DNA from: Lentisphaerota bacterium | GTDB lineage: Bacteria; Verrucomicrobiota; Lentisphaeria; Victivallales; Victivallaceae | Reading direction: 5' to 3' | Length of the DNA: 34,897 nucleotides | Assembly: GCA_015061625.1 (NCBI GenBank) | Contig: SUWG01000027.1 | Location: 1-34,897, forward strand | In this document: positions 5,695-15,064 of the stretch, in pieces | Numbering within the stretch: position 1 is the stretch's first letter | Layout of the letters: each line of letters begins with the position of its first letter | The notes under the pieces: model-generated | Seen by the model: the letters and a program-made list of their open reading frames with translations, nothing else | Database searches by the model: none | Told to the model about the DNA's origin: nothing | Program-made: the position numbers and the translations under genes

Positions 5695-8031
5695 TCAAAA
5701 AAGATTATGTAAAGTTATTCTACCGGAAAATTCATTGGCATCTTGCAACAATTCAAACGTATTATCTGGCAGTGCTTTTATAAAATTCCCATCCGGCTCA
5801 AACCTGAAATACTCCGGCAAACGGAATCTGGTTCCTTTGACAAATGCATTATCTCGCTTTAACGACAACACGCCGTTTTTAATGGAGAACTGCACTTTAC
5901 CACCGACAGTATGCAGCGGATTCAGAGAAAATTCCCCGCCGGAAGCAAACTCTGCCGGGGCAATGCCGCCGGCCAGAATAAACTGATTGTTGCGATCCTC
6001 AAAATATAATCCACTGATCAGCAAATCCAGATAACGGCCATTATTACTGGCATTAGGCTGCCACGGGGTAAATACGTCACTTATTTCGCTGTAACGCTCC
6101 TGCAGCAGATAAAGATCCGGAGTCATGGCACAACTGCGGAATGTTCCGGCGGCAAGCAACGCTTTTTTCCACTCACCCAACTTCAAATAATGTTTGAACA
6201 TCTGCAATTCGGTATTGCCGATATAATGGATACGATCAAAAAGCGGTGAACAGAAACGACCGGAAAAACGGGTCCTTTCCGTATACGGGATTACCGAAGC
6301 GAATACCGGATCACGCGGATCAAAAACCTCAAGATAGGCCAGACCGCCGCCGAATGCCCTTTCAAAAGATAAAGCGATATTCTCTCCATCAGAGGGGATA
6401 CGGCGGCTGATGTAGCCATCACCACGGGCCAGAGAAGCGATTGCGGCCAACAGATTTTGCCGGTACTCCTCTGCACCGGAAGCAATTTCCGCATATTCCG
6501 GAGCGTTGATGCTTTCCAGAAATTTTGCGGCAGCCAAAACGCCCTGCAAACTGACGACATCAGTCATGGTCAGAATCCGCCCCCGGTCACCGTCACTGGC
6601 AACCGCGACCGGCATGACACCGAAACCGACTGCCTTTGAACCATCCGGGTTATATTTCTGCGTGGCTTTGACCTCACCTAAAATCCAGCGGGCGGCAAGA
6701 AGAATTTTCGGGGTGTATTCCCGGATAAATTCCTGATCGTTGCTGCACATGGCGTATTCCACTGCCAACTGCAATGCCGCTCCGGTAGTCCTCGCCCAGC
6801 GCGGACCGGTGGTACCGATGGAACCATGCAATGAAGTAAATTCACCTTCCGGAGGATAACCGCCATCCTGCAAGCGGAAAATAAAATCCAGCACTTTCTT
6901 TACTGCATCGAAATAACCGAGCCGGATCATGGGACGCATGGCTTCCACCGCCTCCCAGGTCCAGACAAAGAACCGCTCTGAACTGCCGCCCTGACATGGT
7001 TGACATACTCTGCCGCCCAATCTGGCACTTTCCAATTCCAAAAGCAGTTGCAGATTATTCCATTGAACCGCATAAAAAGTATCAGTCAAAGAATCACTGC
7101 CGAAACGGGCAACCGTCCCCCCGGATATCCGATCCCAATAAGCGGCAACTCCGGCACATACAGCATCGAAATCGCCGGCGGCAGCAGCTTGGGCATTACT
7201 GCCCTCAAAACGGATGGCGATGGTAAATGATGCACTGGCCCCCGGATCAAGTTTGCGGGAAAATTTTACAAAATTCGTTCCCTCTCTGATCTGCATTTCC
7301 GGCCCGGCAACATAAGGACGTGAACAACCGAACCGGGTATTGAAATCTTCCGGCTTATAAGAAAACTCGTCATTGAGTTTGACTATAAAGCCGTCATTGC
7401 TTACCACTTCAGGAATATTCTCTGCCGGAATAAGTTGAGCAAAACGGGAATTATCCCAACGGTAAGGGCAGTAGTGATAATCAAAAACCGTGACTTCTTT
7501 CGGTTTTGAAGCCAGCATCCGGACCACGGCATCCAACGCAGTATCACTGGTATTGAGTACCGTCACCCGTACATAAGTGATGCCGCTTGACGAATCTACA
7601 CAATATTCCAGAGTATATTTCAATTGCCAAGTGAGCAATTCACCTTTACTCATGGGATATCTGCCGCCGATCCGACTCCATGAGGTCTGCCGGAAATCAG
7701 CGATAAAAGGTGCTTCGTCAAAAAAGAAACTTACCATCTGCAAATTGATGTTTCCGACCTGCTGCCAGGTTTTAATCTCCTTGGCATTGAGGTCAGGCGG
7801 AACCGGCAGATAATAAACATTGAATGCACAATCACTGAAAATCAAACCTTGCTGATAAGGCAAATTCAAAGGAAAATGCACAGACCGCGGCTTGATACCG
7901 TGATGCAAACGGTGTTGCTCCAACTCAAGATAATTGAGATTGCCGACATTACTGTATGTTATCATCTCATCCGCCCTCATGACCGAAACGGCAAAAATAC
8001 CGCATAATAAAATAGCATATAATTTATTCAT
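5695..8031 (-). CDS. Secreted six-hairpin glycosidase-like protein
   Basis: A 778-aa protein with a signal peptide (MNKLYAILLCGIFAVSVMRA, cleavage probably near residue 20). The N-terminal 300 residues are beta-rich. The middle and C-terminal part (about 300-680) looks like an alpha/alpha toroid of six-hairpin glycosidases: WTWEAVEAMRPMIRLGYFD, LDFIFRLQDGGYPPEG, GSIGTTGPRWARTTGAAL and helical repeats spaced about 50 residues. A beta-rich tail follows. The glycan and catalytic acids cannot be named from sequence reading alone. It is third in an operon headed by a pseudopilin, 12 bp after the TIM-barrel gene. The start region holds a tandem 11-bp duplication giving two ATGs (8042 and 8031); only 8031 is in frame. 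Confidence 0.7.
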   Translation of the reverse strand: MNKLYAILLCGIFAVSVMRADEMITYSNVGNLNYLELEQHRLHHGIKPRSVHFPLNLPYQQGLIFSDCAFNVYYLPVPPDLNAKEIKTWQQVGNINLQMVSFFFDEAPFIADFRQTSWSRIGGRYPMSKGELLTWQLKYTLEYCVDSSSGITYVRVTVLNTSDTALDAVVRMLASKPKEVTVFDYHYCPYRWDNSRFAQLIPAENIPEVVSNDGFIVKLNDEFSYKPEDFNTRFGCSRPYVAGPEMQIREGTNFVKFSRKLDPGASASFTIAIRFEGSNAQAAAAGDFDAVCAGVAAYWDRISGGTVARFGSDSLTDTFYAVQWNNLQLLLELESARLGGRVCQPCQGGSSERFFVWTWEAVEAMRPMIRLGYFDAVKKVLDFIFRLQDGGYPPEGEFTSLHGSIGTTGPRWARTTGAALQLAVEYAMCSNDQEFIREYTPKILLAARWILGEVKATQKYNPDGSKAVGFGVMPVAVASDGDRGRILTMTDVVSLQGVLAAAKFLESINAPEYAEIASGAEEYRQNLLAAIASLARGDGYISRRIPSDGENIALSFERAFGGGLAYLEVFDPRDPVFASVIPYTERTRFSGRFCSPLFDRIHYIGNTELQMFKHYLKLGEWKKALLAAGTFRSCAMTPDLYLLQERYSEISDVFTPWQPNASNNGRYLDLLISGLYFEDRNNQFILAGGIAPAEFASGGEFSLNPLHTVGGKVQFSIKNGVLSLKRDNAFVKGTRFRLPEYFRFEPDGNFIKALPDNTFELLQDANEFSGRITLHNLF

Positions 8032-8043
8032 AATTTATTCATT

Positions 8044-9627
8044 TCAAAGCGTGAAGCGTTTTACTTCCATATTATTGAAAAAAATCTGTCCCGCAGATGA
8101 ATTGATATCCTGTGCTTCGCCGCAAAAGATGATCTCCACCTCATCCGCATCATCCGGCACAACCACCATGGAAGCAAGCTTGCCATTAACCACCCGGGTA
8201 ATCAATTCATCAGCACCGTTAAAAGCAATCCAAGGTTGCTGATTTCTCTTGAATATCACCCGGATAGCCGGATAGCCCAAGCCCCGTTTGGAAACAGAAG
8301 CCGACACAAAAAATATTTCACCGGGTGCGGCATTGAATGTATATTTTGCTCCGGCCTTGCCCCACGCTTTGCGAATCACCAGAGTATTGTTTTCCACAGA
8401 AACAGCACCGGCATCCTGCCACGAGGGAGCATGGAACCTGGTAAACTGTTTCCAGTCGGCAATCAGATTTTCCACCGACTGCATCCGGCCGCTGCGAATC
8501 AATTCATGGGCAAAAGTTTCCGGATTACGGGCAATATTAAAAGCCGTATCACAACCGGGAATGACCTCGTGCCAATATTGTCTCTGCACACTTTTGACAT
8601 GAGTTGGCCACCAACGGTAACGCTCATTATACACCCAGATATATCCATCGGAAACCCGGCGGGCCGCCATCAGATTGACCAGCAAACGCACTGCCGGAGC
8701 CATGCCCTTAAAGTCATGGGGAGTGCGGAATAACTCCTGCGGCAGATAACGGTCAAGATAAATTGCCGGAGCATATTTGACCATTGCCCGATACTTATCA
8801 CGCACATCCGGGGCAACATACGGCAAAACTCCACGGGTGGAAAGAACTTTACCGTAAGCGAAATCCAATGGCGAATTGAAATCATAACTGGTTTCCTGAC
8901 CGTCAAAGATATTCATCGTATCCGGAGCGGCTTCGATCATACCGTCAAAGAAAGCGGCGGTGAAACTGTTGAGCGTATTGCGGCTTTCCGCACCGGGACG
9001 GTGGTCACGGTAGTTGAAACAATACATATAGAGGATCAGCAGATCCATATCAGGGAATTCAGCGGCGATGGCTTCCATCACCGCTCTGCCCCGCTGGCGG
9101 GTCTTTACCAGATACTCGGCGTAAGTGTGCTGGGCCCTCTGCGGCTGATTGGAATAGCCAAATTGATTGGCTCCTGCAACGTACGCTTCCGGATCAAGCA
9201 TGATCCCCCGCATCCCGGCGGCCTTGGCCACCCGTGCGGCAGTACGGTAGTTCTGAACCACCTTTTCCCATGCCACATCGTCAAAGATATCGATCCGGCC
9301 GGGATTGATACCGACCTGCACGAAACTGTTGGCAACCTTGGGTGAATTCAAGGCCCGCAACCGGGCAATCGCTCTTGAAAAATGCTCAAAAGGTTTGAGA
9401 GTATCCAAATGGACCCAGGTAAGATAATAACTCTCATTATTCTCATTGAATCCAATCATCTGCACTCCGGCGCCATCCATCGGAGAAGCGGTCACAGTCG
9501 CGATGTTGGTTGCAATACTGTCGGATGTCAGGAAATCCCACCCCAATTCAATAAATTTCACATCTTCAGCAGCAATCAACCGGCACAACGATGCAACTGA
9601 CAGAAAAAATATGATAACTTTTTTCAT
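8044..9627 (-). CDS. Secreted TIM-barrel-like glycan-active protein
   Basis: A 527-aa protein with a signal peptide (MKKVIIFFLSVASLCRLIAA). The body alternates short strands and helices as in a TIM barrel: GWDFLTSDSIA, TWVHLDTLKP, FVQVGINPGRI, AAGMRGIMLDPEAY, DLLILYMYCF, PAIYLDRYLP and DGYIWVYNERYRWWPTH. The LDPEAY and YNERYRWW segments offer acidic residues typical of retaining glycosidase active sites, but I do not assign a family. The last 130 residues (about 395-527) look like a beta-sandwich carbohydrate-binding domain. It is second in the operon after a pseudopilin (28-bp gap). No Cys-rich or membrane segments follow the signal, so it is probably periplasmic or exported. Confidence 0.65.
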   Translation of the reverse strand: MKKVIIFFLSVASLCRLIAAEDVKFIELGWDFLTSDSIATNIATVTASPMDGAGVQMIGFNENNESYYLTWVHLDTLKPFEHFSRAIARLRALNSPKVANSFVQVGINPGRIDIFDDVAWEKVVQNYRTAARVAKAAGMRGIMLDPEAYVAGANQFGYSNQPQRAQHTYAEYLVKTRQRGRAVMEAIAAEFPDMDLLILYMYCFNYRDHRPGAESRNTLNSFTAAFFDGMIEAAPDTMNIFDGQETSYDFNSPLDFAYGKVLSTRGVLPYVAPDVRDKYRAMVKYAPAIYLDRYLPQELFRTPHDFKGMAPAVRLLVNLMAARRVSDGYIWVYNERYRWWPTHVKSVQRQYWHEVIPGCDTAFNIARNPETFAHELIRSGRMQSVENLIADWKQFTRFHAPSWQDAGAVSVENNTLVIRKAWGKAGAKYTFNAAPGEIFFVSASVSKRGLGYPAIRVIFKRNQQPWIAFNGADELITRVVNGKLASMVVVPDDADEVEIIFCGEAQDINSSAGQIFFNNMEVKRFTL

Positions 9628-9655
9628 CCCTTTAACCCCATATCAGAAATACCCG

Positions 9656-10390
9656 TCAGCGCACTGCCCAATCCCAACCGCTCTGCCCGTTGGGATAGAA
9701 CATCTGAAGGAAACTGCCGGAAGTACTTCCACGCTCACTTTCACTGATCTGGATGGAACGGCTGCCGCCATCAAGATGCAAATAATTGGCAGCGTTGCCA
9801 TGTTTCTGCAACTTCATCCACTTGTTTGTCCCTTCGCGTCCCCATTGAAAATAGACTGCGCCATTGGGATTTTCCATATCCGGCTCACCAAGCATGATAT
9901 ATGATGAGGGATAAAGAAACTCGTTGATTTTTCTTGGAACATGAGTACCGCCGGAATTCATCCAACCGTTGTTGATATTCCAAATGTAAGTAGAGTGGGC
10001 ACAATAAGCATCTCCAAATGTGTTGATGCCGATCTCCGCCCGTTTCACATAGTCGGTCGGGCAAAAATAAATTTCCGGAACTTTTGTAGAGCCGGTAGCT
10101 CCATCCAATTTTTCCAACAAGAATGCATAGTTTGCCTTCGAAATTTTAGCCCAGGTATCACTAGTACTGTGTGAAGGCAGGTAACCATCATAAGCATCCA
10201 TGTACATTGCGGTTTTAGTACCGATCTGTTTCTGATTGTTGATACAACTGGCAGCACGCCCCCTTTCACGGGCGGAATTCAATGCCGGCAGCAGGATCGC
10301 CGCCAAAATGGCAATAATGGCAATCACAACAAGAAGTTCTATAAGAGTAAAGCAGCAGTGGTTTACTCCGACCCGGCGGATGTTTTTCAT
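9656..10390 (-). CDS. Pseudopilin, H-X9-DG type (first copy)
   Basis: A 244-aa type II secretion/type IV pilin-like protein. After a short basic leader comes [18 protein letters not shown] with the conserved Glu at +5 (Glu18), the signature for prepilin peptidase and N-methylation. The next segment, [17 protein letters not shown], is the typical Lentisphaerae/Planctomycetes continuation. Near the C-terminus [12 protein letters not shown] fits the H-X9-DG motif. The residue before the cleavage point is Cys, not the usual Gly. ATG at 10390 is preferred to GTG at 10399 because AGGTGA lies 6 nt before it. It heads an operon with two secreted glycan-active proteins and is divergent from an AraC-type regulator. 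The role is probably envelope or surface display or export linked to glycan use; this is inferred from position. Confidence 0.88.
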   Translation of the reverse strand: MKNIRRVGVNHCCFTLIELLVVIAIIAILAAILLPALNSARERGRAASCINNQKQIGTKTAMYMDAYDGYLPSHSTSDTWAKISKANYAFLLEKLDGATGSTKVPEIYFCPTDYVKRAEIGINTFGDAYCAHSTYIWNINNGWMNSGGTHVPRKINEFLYPSSYIMLGEPDMENPNGAVYFQWGREGTNKWMKLQKHGNAANYLHLDGGSRSIQISESERGSTSGSFLQMFYPNGQSGWDWAVR

Positions 10391-10464
10391 AATTTTCACC
10401 TTTCTTTTTTACCAATTACAAACGGTCAGCAACTCTCCGTTCTGAATAAAAATATATCTGATTT

Positions 10465-10497
10465 TGCTTGACAAAGCAATAGAACAAATGTATTTTA
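10465..10497 (+). promoter_or_regulatory. araC-type gene promoter with inverted repeat
   Basis: TTGACA (10469-10474), 17-bp spacer, TATTTT (10492-10497). A perfect inverted repeat TTGCTT-GACA-AAGCAA (10465-10480) covers the -35 box and could be an operator. The divergent pseudopilin operon starts about 75 bp away. Confidence 0.65.
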
Positions 10498-10524
10498 AAT
10501 AGTAATTTTGTTGCGAGGCATATT

Positions 10525-11322
10525 ATGTTGACAGAATATTTCTACCGCCCATTTGACCAAGGCAGGATAAATTCTTTGCTGAAAGTCCGTTCATGCGGCC
10601 ACTATGTAAAAGAACACGGTTGGAGCGATATGCATGAAGTCAAAGATTTTATCCAGTTATATTGGTGCGTAAAAGGGGAGTTACTCTTTCATCATCCGGC
10701 AGGAGATTTCACATTGTACGCCGATGATGTCTGCTATTATTTCCCCGGAGATTATCACGATGTTGCTGTTACCGGAGAAATGGCGGATTTTTTCTGGCTG
10801 ACCATAGACGAAGAATCTTCACCGTCTCTGATAAAGTTGTTCGACCTGGAGCGTTCCGCGCACTATGCCGGAATTTGTCCGGTGGAAAACTTTATGAAAA
10901 TCTGCAACAATATCCAGAGTGAGACCATTGAATCTGAATTGCTCTGTTCTGCCACGGCCTATGACATAATCCTGCATTCACAAAATCCCAAAGAGTTGGA
11001 AAAAATCAATAATACTGTCGCCAAATTTGAATATTTTGTTGCTGAAAATTTTATCGATCCGAATTTGAATATTGAAAAAATTGCTGATTTTTGCGGCGTT
11101 CACCGGACAACTCTTTTCCGGATCATTCGGCAGTCAAAACACTTATCACCCAAAGAATATCTCACCAACTGCCGCTTGGAATACGCCGTAAAATTACTGC
11201 GTTCAACCACCGATACCATTCAACAAATCGCCGATATCAGCGGATTCAACGATGCCGGGTACTTCTCCAAAGTCTGCTTGGAAAAACTCGGCAAATTACC
11301 CAGCAGCATCCGCAATAAATAA
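10525..11322 (+). CDS. AraC-family transcriptional regulator
   Basis: A 265-aa regulator. The N-terminal half (about 1-150) is a cupin-like ligand-binding domain (QLYWCVKGELLFHHPAGDFTLYADD). The C-terminal 100 residues hold the two AraC helix-turn-helix units: IEKIADFCGVHRTTLFRIIRQ and IQQIADISGFNDAGYFSKVC. Family members respond to sugars and typically act on an adjacent operon. Here the pseudopilin/glycosidase operon is divergent and the CBM9/DUF4091 gene convergent, so the divergent operon is the likely target. The start has GAGG 8 nt upstream. A strong hairpin terminator follows. Confidence 0.92.
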   Translation: MLTEYFYRPFDQGRINSLLKVRSCGHYVKEHGWSDMHEVKDFIQLYWCVKGELLFHHPAGDFTLYADDVCYYFPGDYHDVAVTGEMADFFWLTIDEESSPSLIKLFDLERSAHYAGICPVENFMKICNNIQSETIESELLCSATAYDIILHSQNPKELEKINNTVAKFEYFVAENFIDPNLNIEKIADFCGVHRTTLFRIIRQSKHLSPKEYLTNCRLEYAVKLLRSTTDTIQQIADISGFNDAGYFSKVCLEKLGKLPSSIRNK

Positions 11323-11324
11323 AA

Positions 11325-11358
11325 ATAGAAAGTCCCCTTAAAAAAGGAGACTTTCTAT
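11325..11358. terminator. Bidirectional terminator
   Basis: Stem ATAGAAAGTC/GACTTTCTAT plus CCTT/AAGG with one mismatch and an AAAA loop, with A and T runs either side, between the convergent regulator and glycoside gene. Confidence 0.88.
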
Positions 11359-11377
11359 CTGATATTGAATATTTTGG

Positions 11378-14158
11378 TTATCTTTTTTTATACGCCAGCA
11401 ACTTTTCAATACAACCGGCGATCAACTCACGCTGCTGCAGCAAAATCCGGCTGTCGGTCGGCAGATCGGTCAGATTTTCTCCGATCCACTTCAACTGCAG
11501 CAACTCCCTGCCCTGTGCCGCTTCCGGAGCATCGGGAAATTCAGCAACAAGGGCTTCAAGCATTTCCAGATAAAGGTAATCCTGCAAACTTTCCCGGAGC
11601 AATTCCAGACGGATGCTCGGCACAATAACGCCATCTTCCGGATAGGTAAGACAACCATTGCCGCTGCCCGGTACCAGAGGCATGGGCTGACGATCCAACT
11701 GCTGCTCGCTGTACCAATTCAAACTCCAAAGCAAAGTCGCATCAATTTTGTAACGGTACGCTTTGAAATAGTGCATACGATGGACGATCGCTTCGACCGG
11801 GATCCGGTTGAAAGTGGGAAAGCCGTTTTGTATATTCAAATACCAACCGATCTTTTTACCGCTTCTCTGCAAATCCTGCAACTGCTCCAACCACCGGGGA
11901 TCAATGAAAAAACTGCTGTTGAAAAAGAGCATATCTACCGGTTCAGCATAGTATTTCACATAATCGTAACCGGAAAATGATTTGTCAAAACAGGTGATCA
12001 ATTTAAATCCGGTGCGCTCTTTGAGACCGATAAGATATTCCAAAACATCTTTTTGTTCCCGATCCACCTCGTCGTAATAGATATAGGTGTTATCAACCAA
12101 ACCGGCAGCCCGGATCTGGGCCAGTGCTTCATCATAGTCGGCAATAATTTCGTTGAGAAAATCTGCCCGGGTTTTACCTTTATCCTGAACTTCGGCAAAA
12201 TCTTTCAAATAGCGGTCCACCTCATGAAACCACGGCAATGACGGCAGGACCAGTACGCCGGTCCTTGCGACGATCTCCCGGAAATTCTCATAAAGTTTCC
12301 AATCCCGTTTACCCATTCTCCGGGAACCTTCCGGACTGATGATCGGAGTCAATCCATACTCCATGGCCAGAGCAGAAAGCATCCGGTAACATTCCTCAAA
12401 AGATGCTCCGGTGGCTTCCGTGGCCATCACCGGAGCGATCTGTGCCAGATTTTCCAATCTGGCAGAGCGTTGCGGCAAAGTAAAATTGCGAACATTGATC
12501 GTATATGGCACTTCAATTTCACTGCCATCGGCAGTTGTGACCTTGACTTTACCGGTATAACTGCCGGCTTGAGCATTGCGCGGAATGGATATGGATACCC
12601 ACCACACTCCGATCCGCCGCTGCGGAGAGAGTGTGCGGGGAATCCGGCGACTCAATTTATCCGGCCAGATTCCCAGTTGGTTGCTCTCCACCTCATCCAC
12701 CCGGAAAATCCTGGCCGTAAATCCACCGGATGCAGTCACCGTCTGGATCGCAACTTCCTGATCTCCGATGGCAACCGCTGCTGCTTGAAAATTAACCGTT
12801 TCTCCGGCAGCACCATTAAGCACGATCATATTGACGCTGGGCCGACGGGCTGAAAGCCGCCGCAATTCACGAACTTTTTCCAGTGAAGAAAAAATCGTTA
12901 CAAAAAAATTGTTATCTGCCTGAAAAACAGACTCACGCTGTTTGCCGATAAGCCAGTTGGTCGCGGCATCTTCCAATTCGGTAAATCTTTCATTGAGTCT
13001 TGCCCATGCTTCGGCACTCTGGGTTTCAGGAATGGCAGCCAATTCACGCCGCCACGCCGCAATCACAGGCGAATTGCCGCTGTCGATCTGCTGAAACATC
13101 TGCAACAATCTGCCGGTACGGACACTTACCGACGGATTTTCAAAAGGTATCACCCCGGAATTATAATGGATATATCCCTCTTTGGAACGGGCAAAAAGTG
13201 AAATACCGGTATCCTGATCCTGCACATTGATATTCATCGTCACCACGATCTCCTGCCCCGGAGCGATATTGAACAATCCGGAACGGTTATAACGTTTTTT
13301 CGGCCCTTCATTGACGATCTCCACCCGGCCCGGACGGGTAACTGATGAGTTGTTGCGCAGAATAACTTTGACCTGATTACGCCCCGGATGCAAAGGCTGT
13401 GACGGATTTTCCAGCCGGACGTGCAACGGGTAACTCGTATATTCAAAATCCCGGAACGCATTGTTTTCAAACATATTGTAAAATGCATCACCGGCCATGG
13501 CACACACGGCTTCAGGTTGAACTCTGGACATTTCCCGGGCGATCTGCCCACGCATACCGCGGTCTCGTTCCGGGTTGAACTTCAAGTTGGCAAACGGCAC
13601 TTCCGCTTCCATCTGCCAGTAACCGTCATAGAAACGCACCGCACAACGCATATGCCCCCAGGTGGCACGGAAGGGTGTTTCCGGGGTCTGCCCGCGGTAG
13701 GAAAGATGCTTTACTCCGGTGGCATAATAAGTGGCCTGCTGCATATTGCTGTCCGGACGGCGGGGAGCAAAGAACATAGTCATGTGATCTCTTTCCCACC
13801 CTTCCGGCCTGGTTCCCGGCGGCAACGCTCTGGCATCCGGATCATAACAACGGAAAGCAAAATACATTTTGTGACGGTCAAAACCCAATCTGGCTTCGGT
13901 ACGCATCGGCGGCGTACGGTCACCATTCCTTTTTCTGCCAACCAACTGAGTTAATTTGAAGTCGGTAAACACCGGCACTCCCGCCCATACATCATCGGAA
14001 ATATCACCATCCAACACCGGCGGCTTGCTCAAACGGTAAAATACCACCTTTTCTTCCGGTATCTGCAGCCTTCTCGGTTCCGGAATATTATCTCCGGCTT
14101 TTACCGCCAAAACAGCGGCGCAAGCAGCCAACAGTGCCAATACACTTTTGATTTTCAT
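11378..14158 (-). CDS. Secreted CBM9-like / DUF4091 glycan-active protein
   Basis: A 926-aa protein with signal peptide (LALLAACAAVLAVKA). Residues about 37-250 resemble a family-9 carbohydrate-binding (DOMON-like) module, with PPVLDGDISDDVWAGV and a long beta-sandwich. A central beta-rich linker follows. The C-terminal third looks like DUF4091-type glycoside-hydrolase-like domains: DNTYIYYDEVDREQ, DMLFFNSSFF, GWYLNIQNGFP and the tail motif YPEDGVIVPSIRLELLRE then LQDYLYLEMLE. DUF4091 proteins are found with glycan loci in PVC and Bacteroidetes; their activity is poorly defined. The ATG start follows GGAAGGAT by about 10 nt. The gene lies 19 bp after a pseudopilin, so they form an operon. Confidence 0.78.
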   Translation of the reverse strand: MKIKSVLALLAACAAVLAVKAGDNIPEPRRLQIPEEKVVFYRLSKPPVLDGDISDDVWAGVPVFTDFKLTQLVGRKRNGDRTPPMRTEARLGFDRHKMYFAFRCYDPDARALPPGTRPEGWERDHMTMFFAPRRPDSNMQQATYYATGVKHLSYRGQTPETPFRATWGHMRCAVRFYDGYWQMEAEVPFANLKFNPERDRGMRGQIAREMSRVQPEAVCAMAGDAFYNMFENNAFRDFEYTSYPLHVRLENPSQPLHPGRNQVKVILRNNSSVTRPGRVEIVNEGPKKRYNRSGLFNIAPGQEIVVTMNINVQDQDTGISLFARSKEGYIHYNSGVIPFENPSVSVRTGRLLQMFQQIDSGNSPVIAAWRRELAAIPETQSAEAWARLNERFTELEDAATNWLIGKQRESVFQADNNFFVTIFSSLEKVRELRRLSARRPSVNMIVLNGAAGETVNFQAAAVAIGDQEVAIQTVTASGGFTARIFRVDEVESNQLGIWPDKLSRRIPRTLSPQRRIGVWWVSISIPRNAQAGSYTGKVKVTTADGSEIEVPYTINVRNFTLPQRSARLENLAQIAPVMATEATGASFEECYRMLSALAMEYGLTPIISPEGSRRMGKRDWKLYENFREIVARTGVLVLPSLPWFHEVDRYLKDFAEVQDKGKTRADFLNEIIADYDEALAQIRAAGLVDNTYIYYDEVDREQKDVLEYLIGLKERTGFKLITCFDKSFSGYDYVKYYAEPVDMLFFNSSFFIDPRWLEQLQDLQRSGKKIGWYLNIQNGFPTFNRIPVEAIVHRMHYFKAYRYKIDATLLWSLNWYSEQQLDRQPMPLVPGSGNGCLTYPEDGVIVPSIRLELLRESLQDYLYLEMLEALVAEFPDAPEAAQGRELLQLKWIGENLTDLPTDSRILLQQRELIAGCIEKLLAYKKR

Positions 14159-14177
14159 CTTTTTTAATATCCTTCCG

Positions 14178-14987
14178 TCAATTTTCAGTAAAATTCCATC
14201 TGCTCATATAATCCGCTTTGGTCAAACCTTCCACATGACCGTCAGCCATCGTGGAATTGATCTGGGCATTATGCCAGTGAAATGCCAGATTGGCCAGACC
14301 GGTTCCGGTTTTGGAAGAATTCTGACCAATGGCATCCCAGCGACCGGCTCCGGTTACAGTAGCATTCTGCGTCCACCACACTGCATAGTTGGCATATCCC
14401 TCTGAAATAATCAGGAAATTGGATGGATTACGCATTTTGGCAGGAAACAATGATATTTTCTTATTCCAAACCGACACCCCCCAGCCGGTTTCTCCGGAAT
14501 GTCCGTTACTATCCGGCAACGGAGTTTCGCCGTTTTTCATGTAATTATAAGAAAAACTGTTATTATATGTATACCCGACCCCAAATTGACGGCGAATACT
14601 ATACACCTCATTTTTATTGGTATCATATACCCCGTAATGCGGATCACTCGGACAACGGTTCGTATTCGCCGCACCTTCCTGTACACTCCAATACCCGGCC
14701 TTATACAGCAAAAAAGGCAAAATCACCTTTGATGTACTGTAATATTCATCCCAAATCAAAAGCGGCAATTCGCCATTATAGGCATCGGCGTACATCGCCA
14801 TATAAGTTCCGATCTGCTTTTGCGAAGAAGCACAACTGGCCGCCTTGCCCCGCTGACGGGCAGAATTCAACGCCGGAAGCAGAATCGCCGCCAGAATAGC
14901 GATAATGGCAATCACCACGAGTAATTCAATAAGAGTGAAGCGTGACCGCTTCACTCTCCGGCCGGAGAGTGAATTTTCTTTTTTCAT
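14178..14987 (-). CDS. Pseudopilin, H-X9-DG type (second copy)
   Basis: A 269-aa pseudopilin paralogous to the one at 9656-10390. The basic leader ends RSR and is followed by [18 protein letters not shown] with Glu at +5, then [34 protein letters not shown]. The C-terminal H-X9-DG motif is [12 protein letters not shown]. The position before the cleavage point is Arg rather than Gly. The start has AAAGGAAAC 3-4 nt upstream. It heads a two-gene operon with the CBM9/DUF4091 protein; a LacI-type regulator lies just upstream on the same strand. The middle region differs strongly from the first copy, suggesting different partners for the same export or surface role. Confidence 0.88.
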   Translation of the reverse strand: MKKENSLSGRRVKRSRFTLIELLVVIAIIAILAAILLPALNSARQRGKAASCASSQKQIGTYMAMYADAYNGELPLLIWDEYYSTSKVILPFLLYKAGYWSVQEGAANTNRCPSDPHYGVYDTNKNEVYSIRRQFGVGYTYNNSFSYNYMKNGETPLPDSNGHSGETGWGVSVWNKKISLFPAKMRNPSNFLIISEGYANYAVWWTQNATVTGAGRWDAIGQNSSKTGTGLANLAFHWHNAQINSTMADGHVEGLTKADYMSRWNFTEN

Positions 14988-15064
14988 ACTGTTTCCTTTC
15001 GTTTAAGGCTATTTTACTGTATCGTATTAGCCAATGTTTATAAAGAATTTGCAAACTCTTGCAA

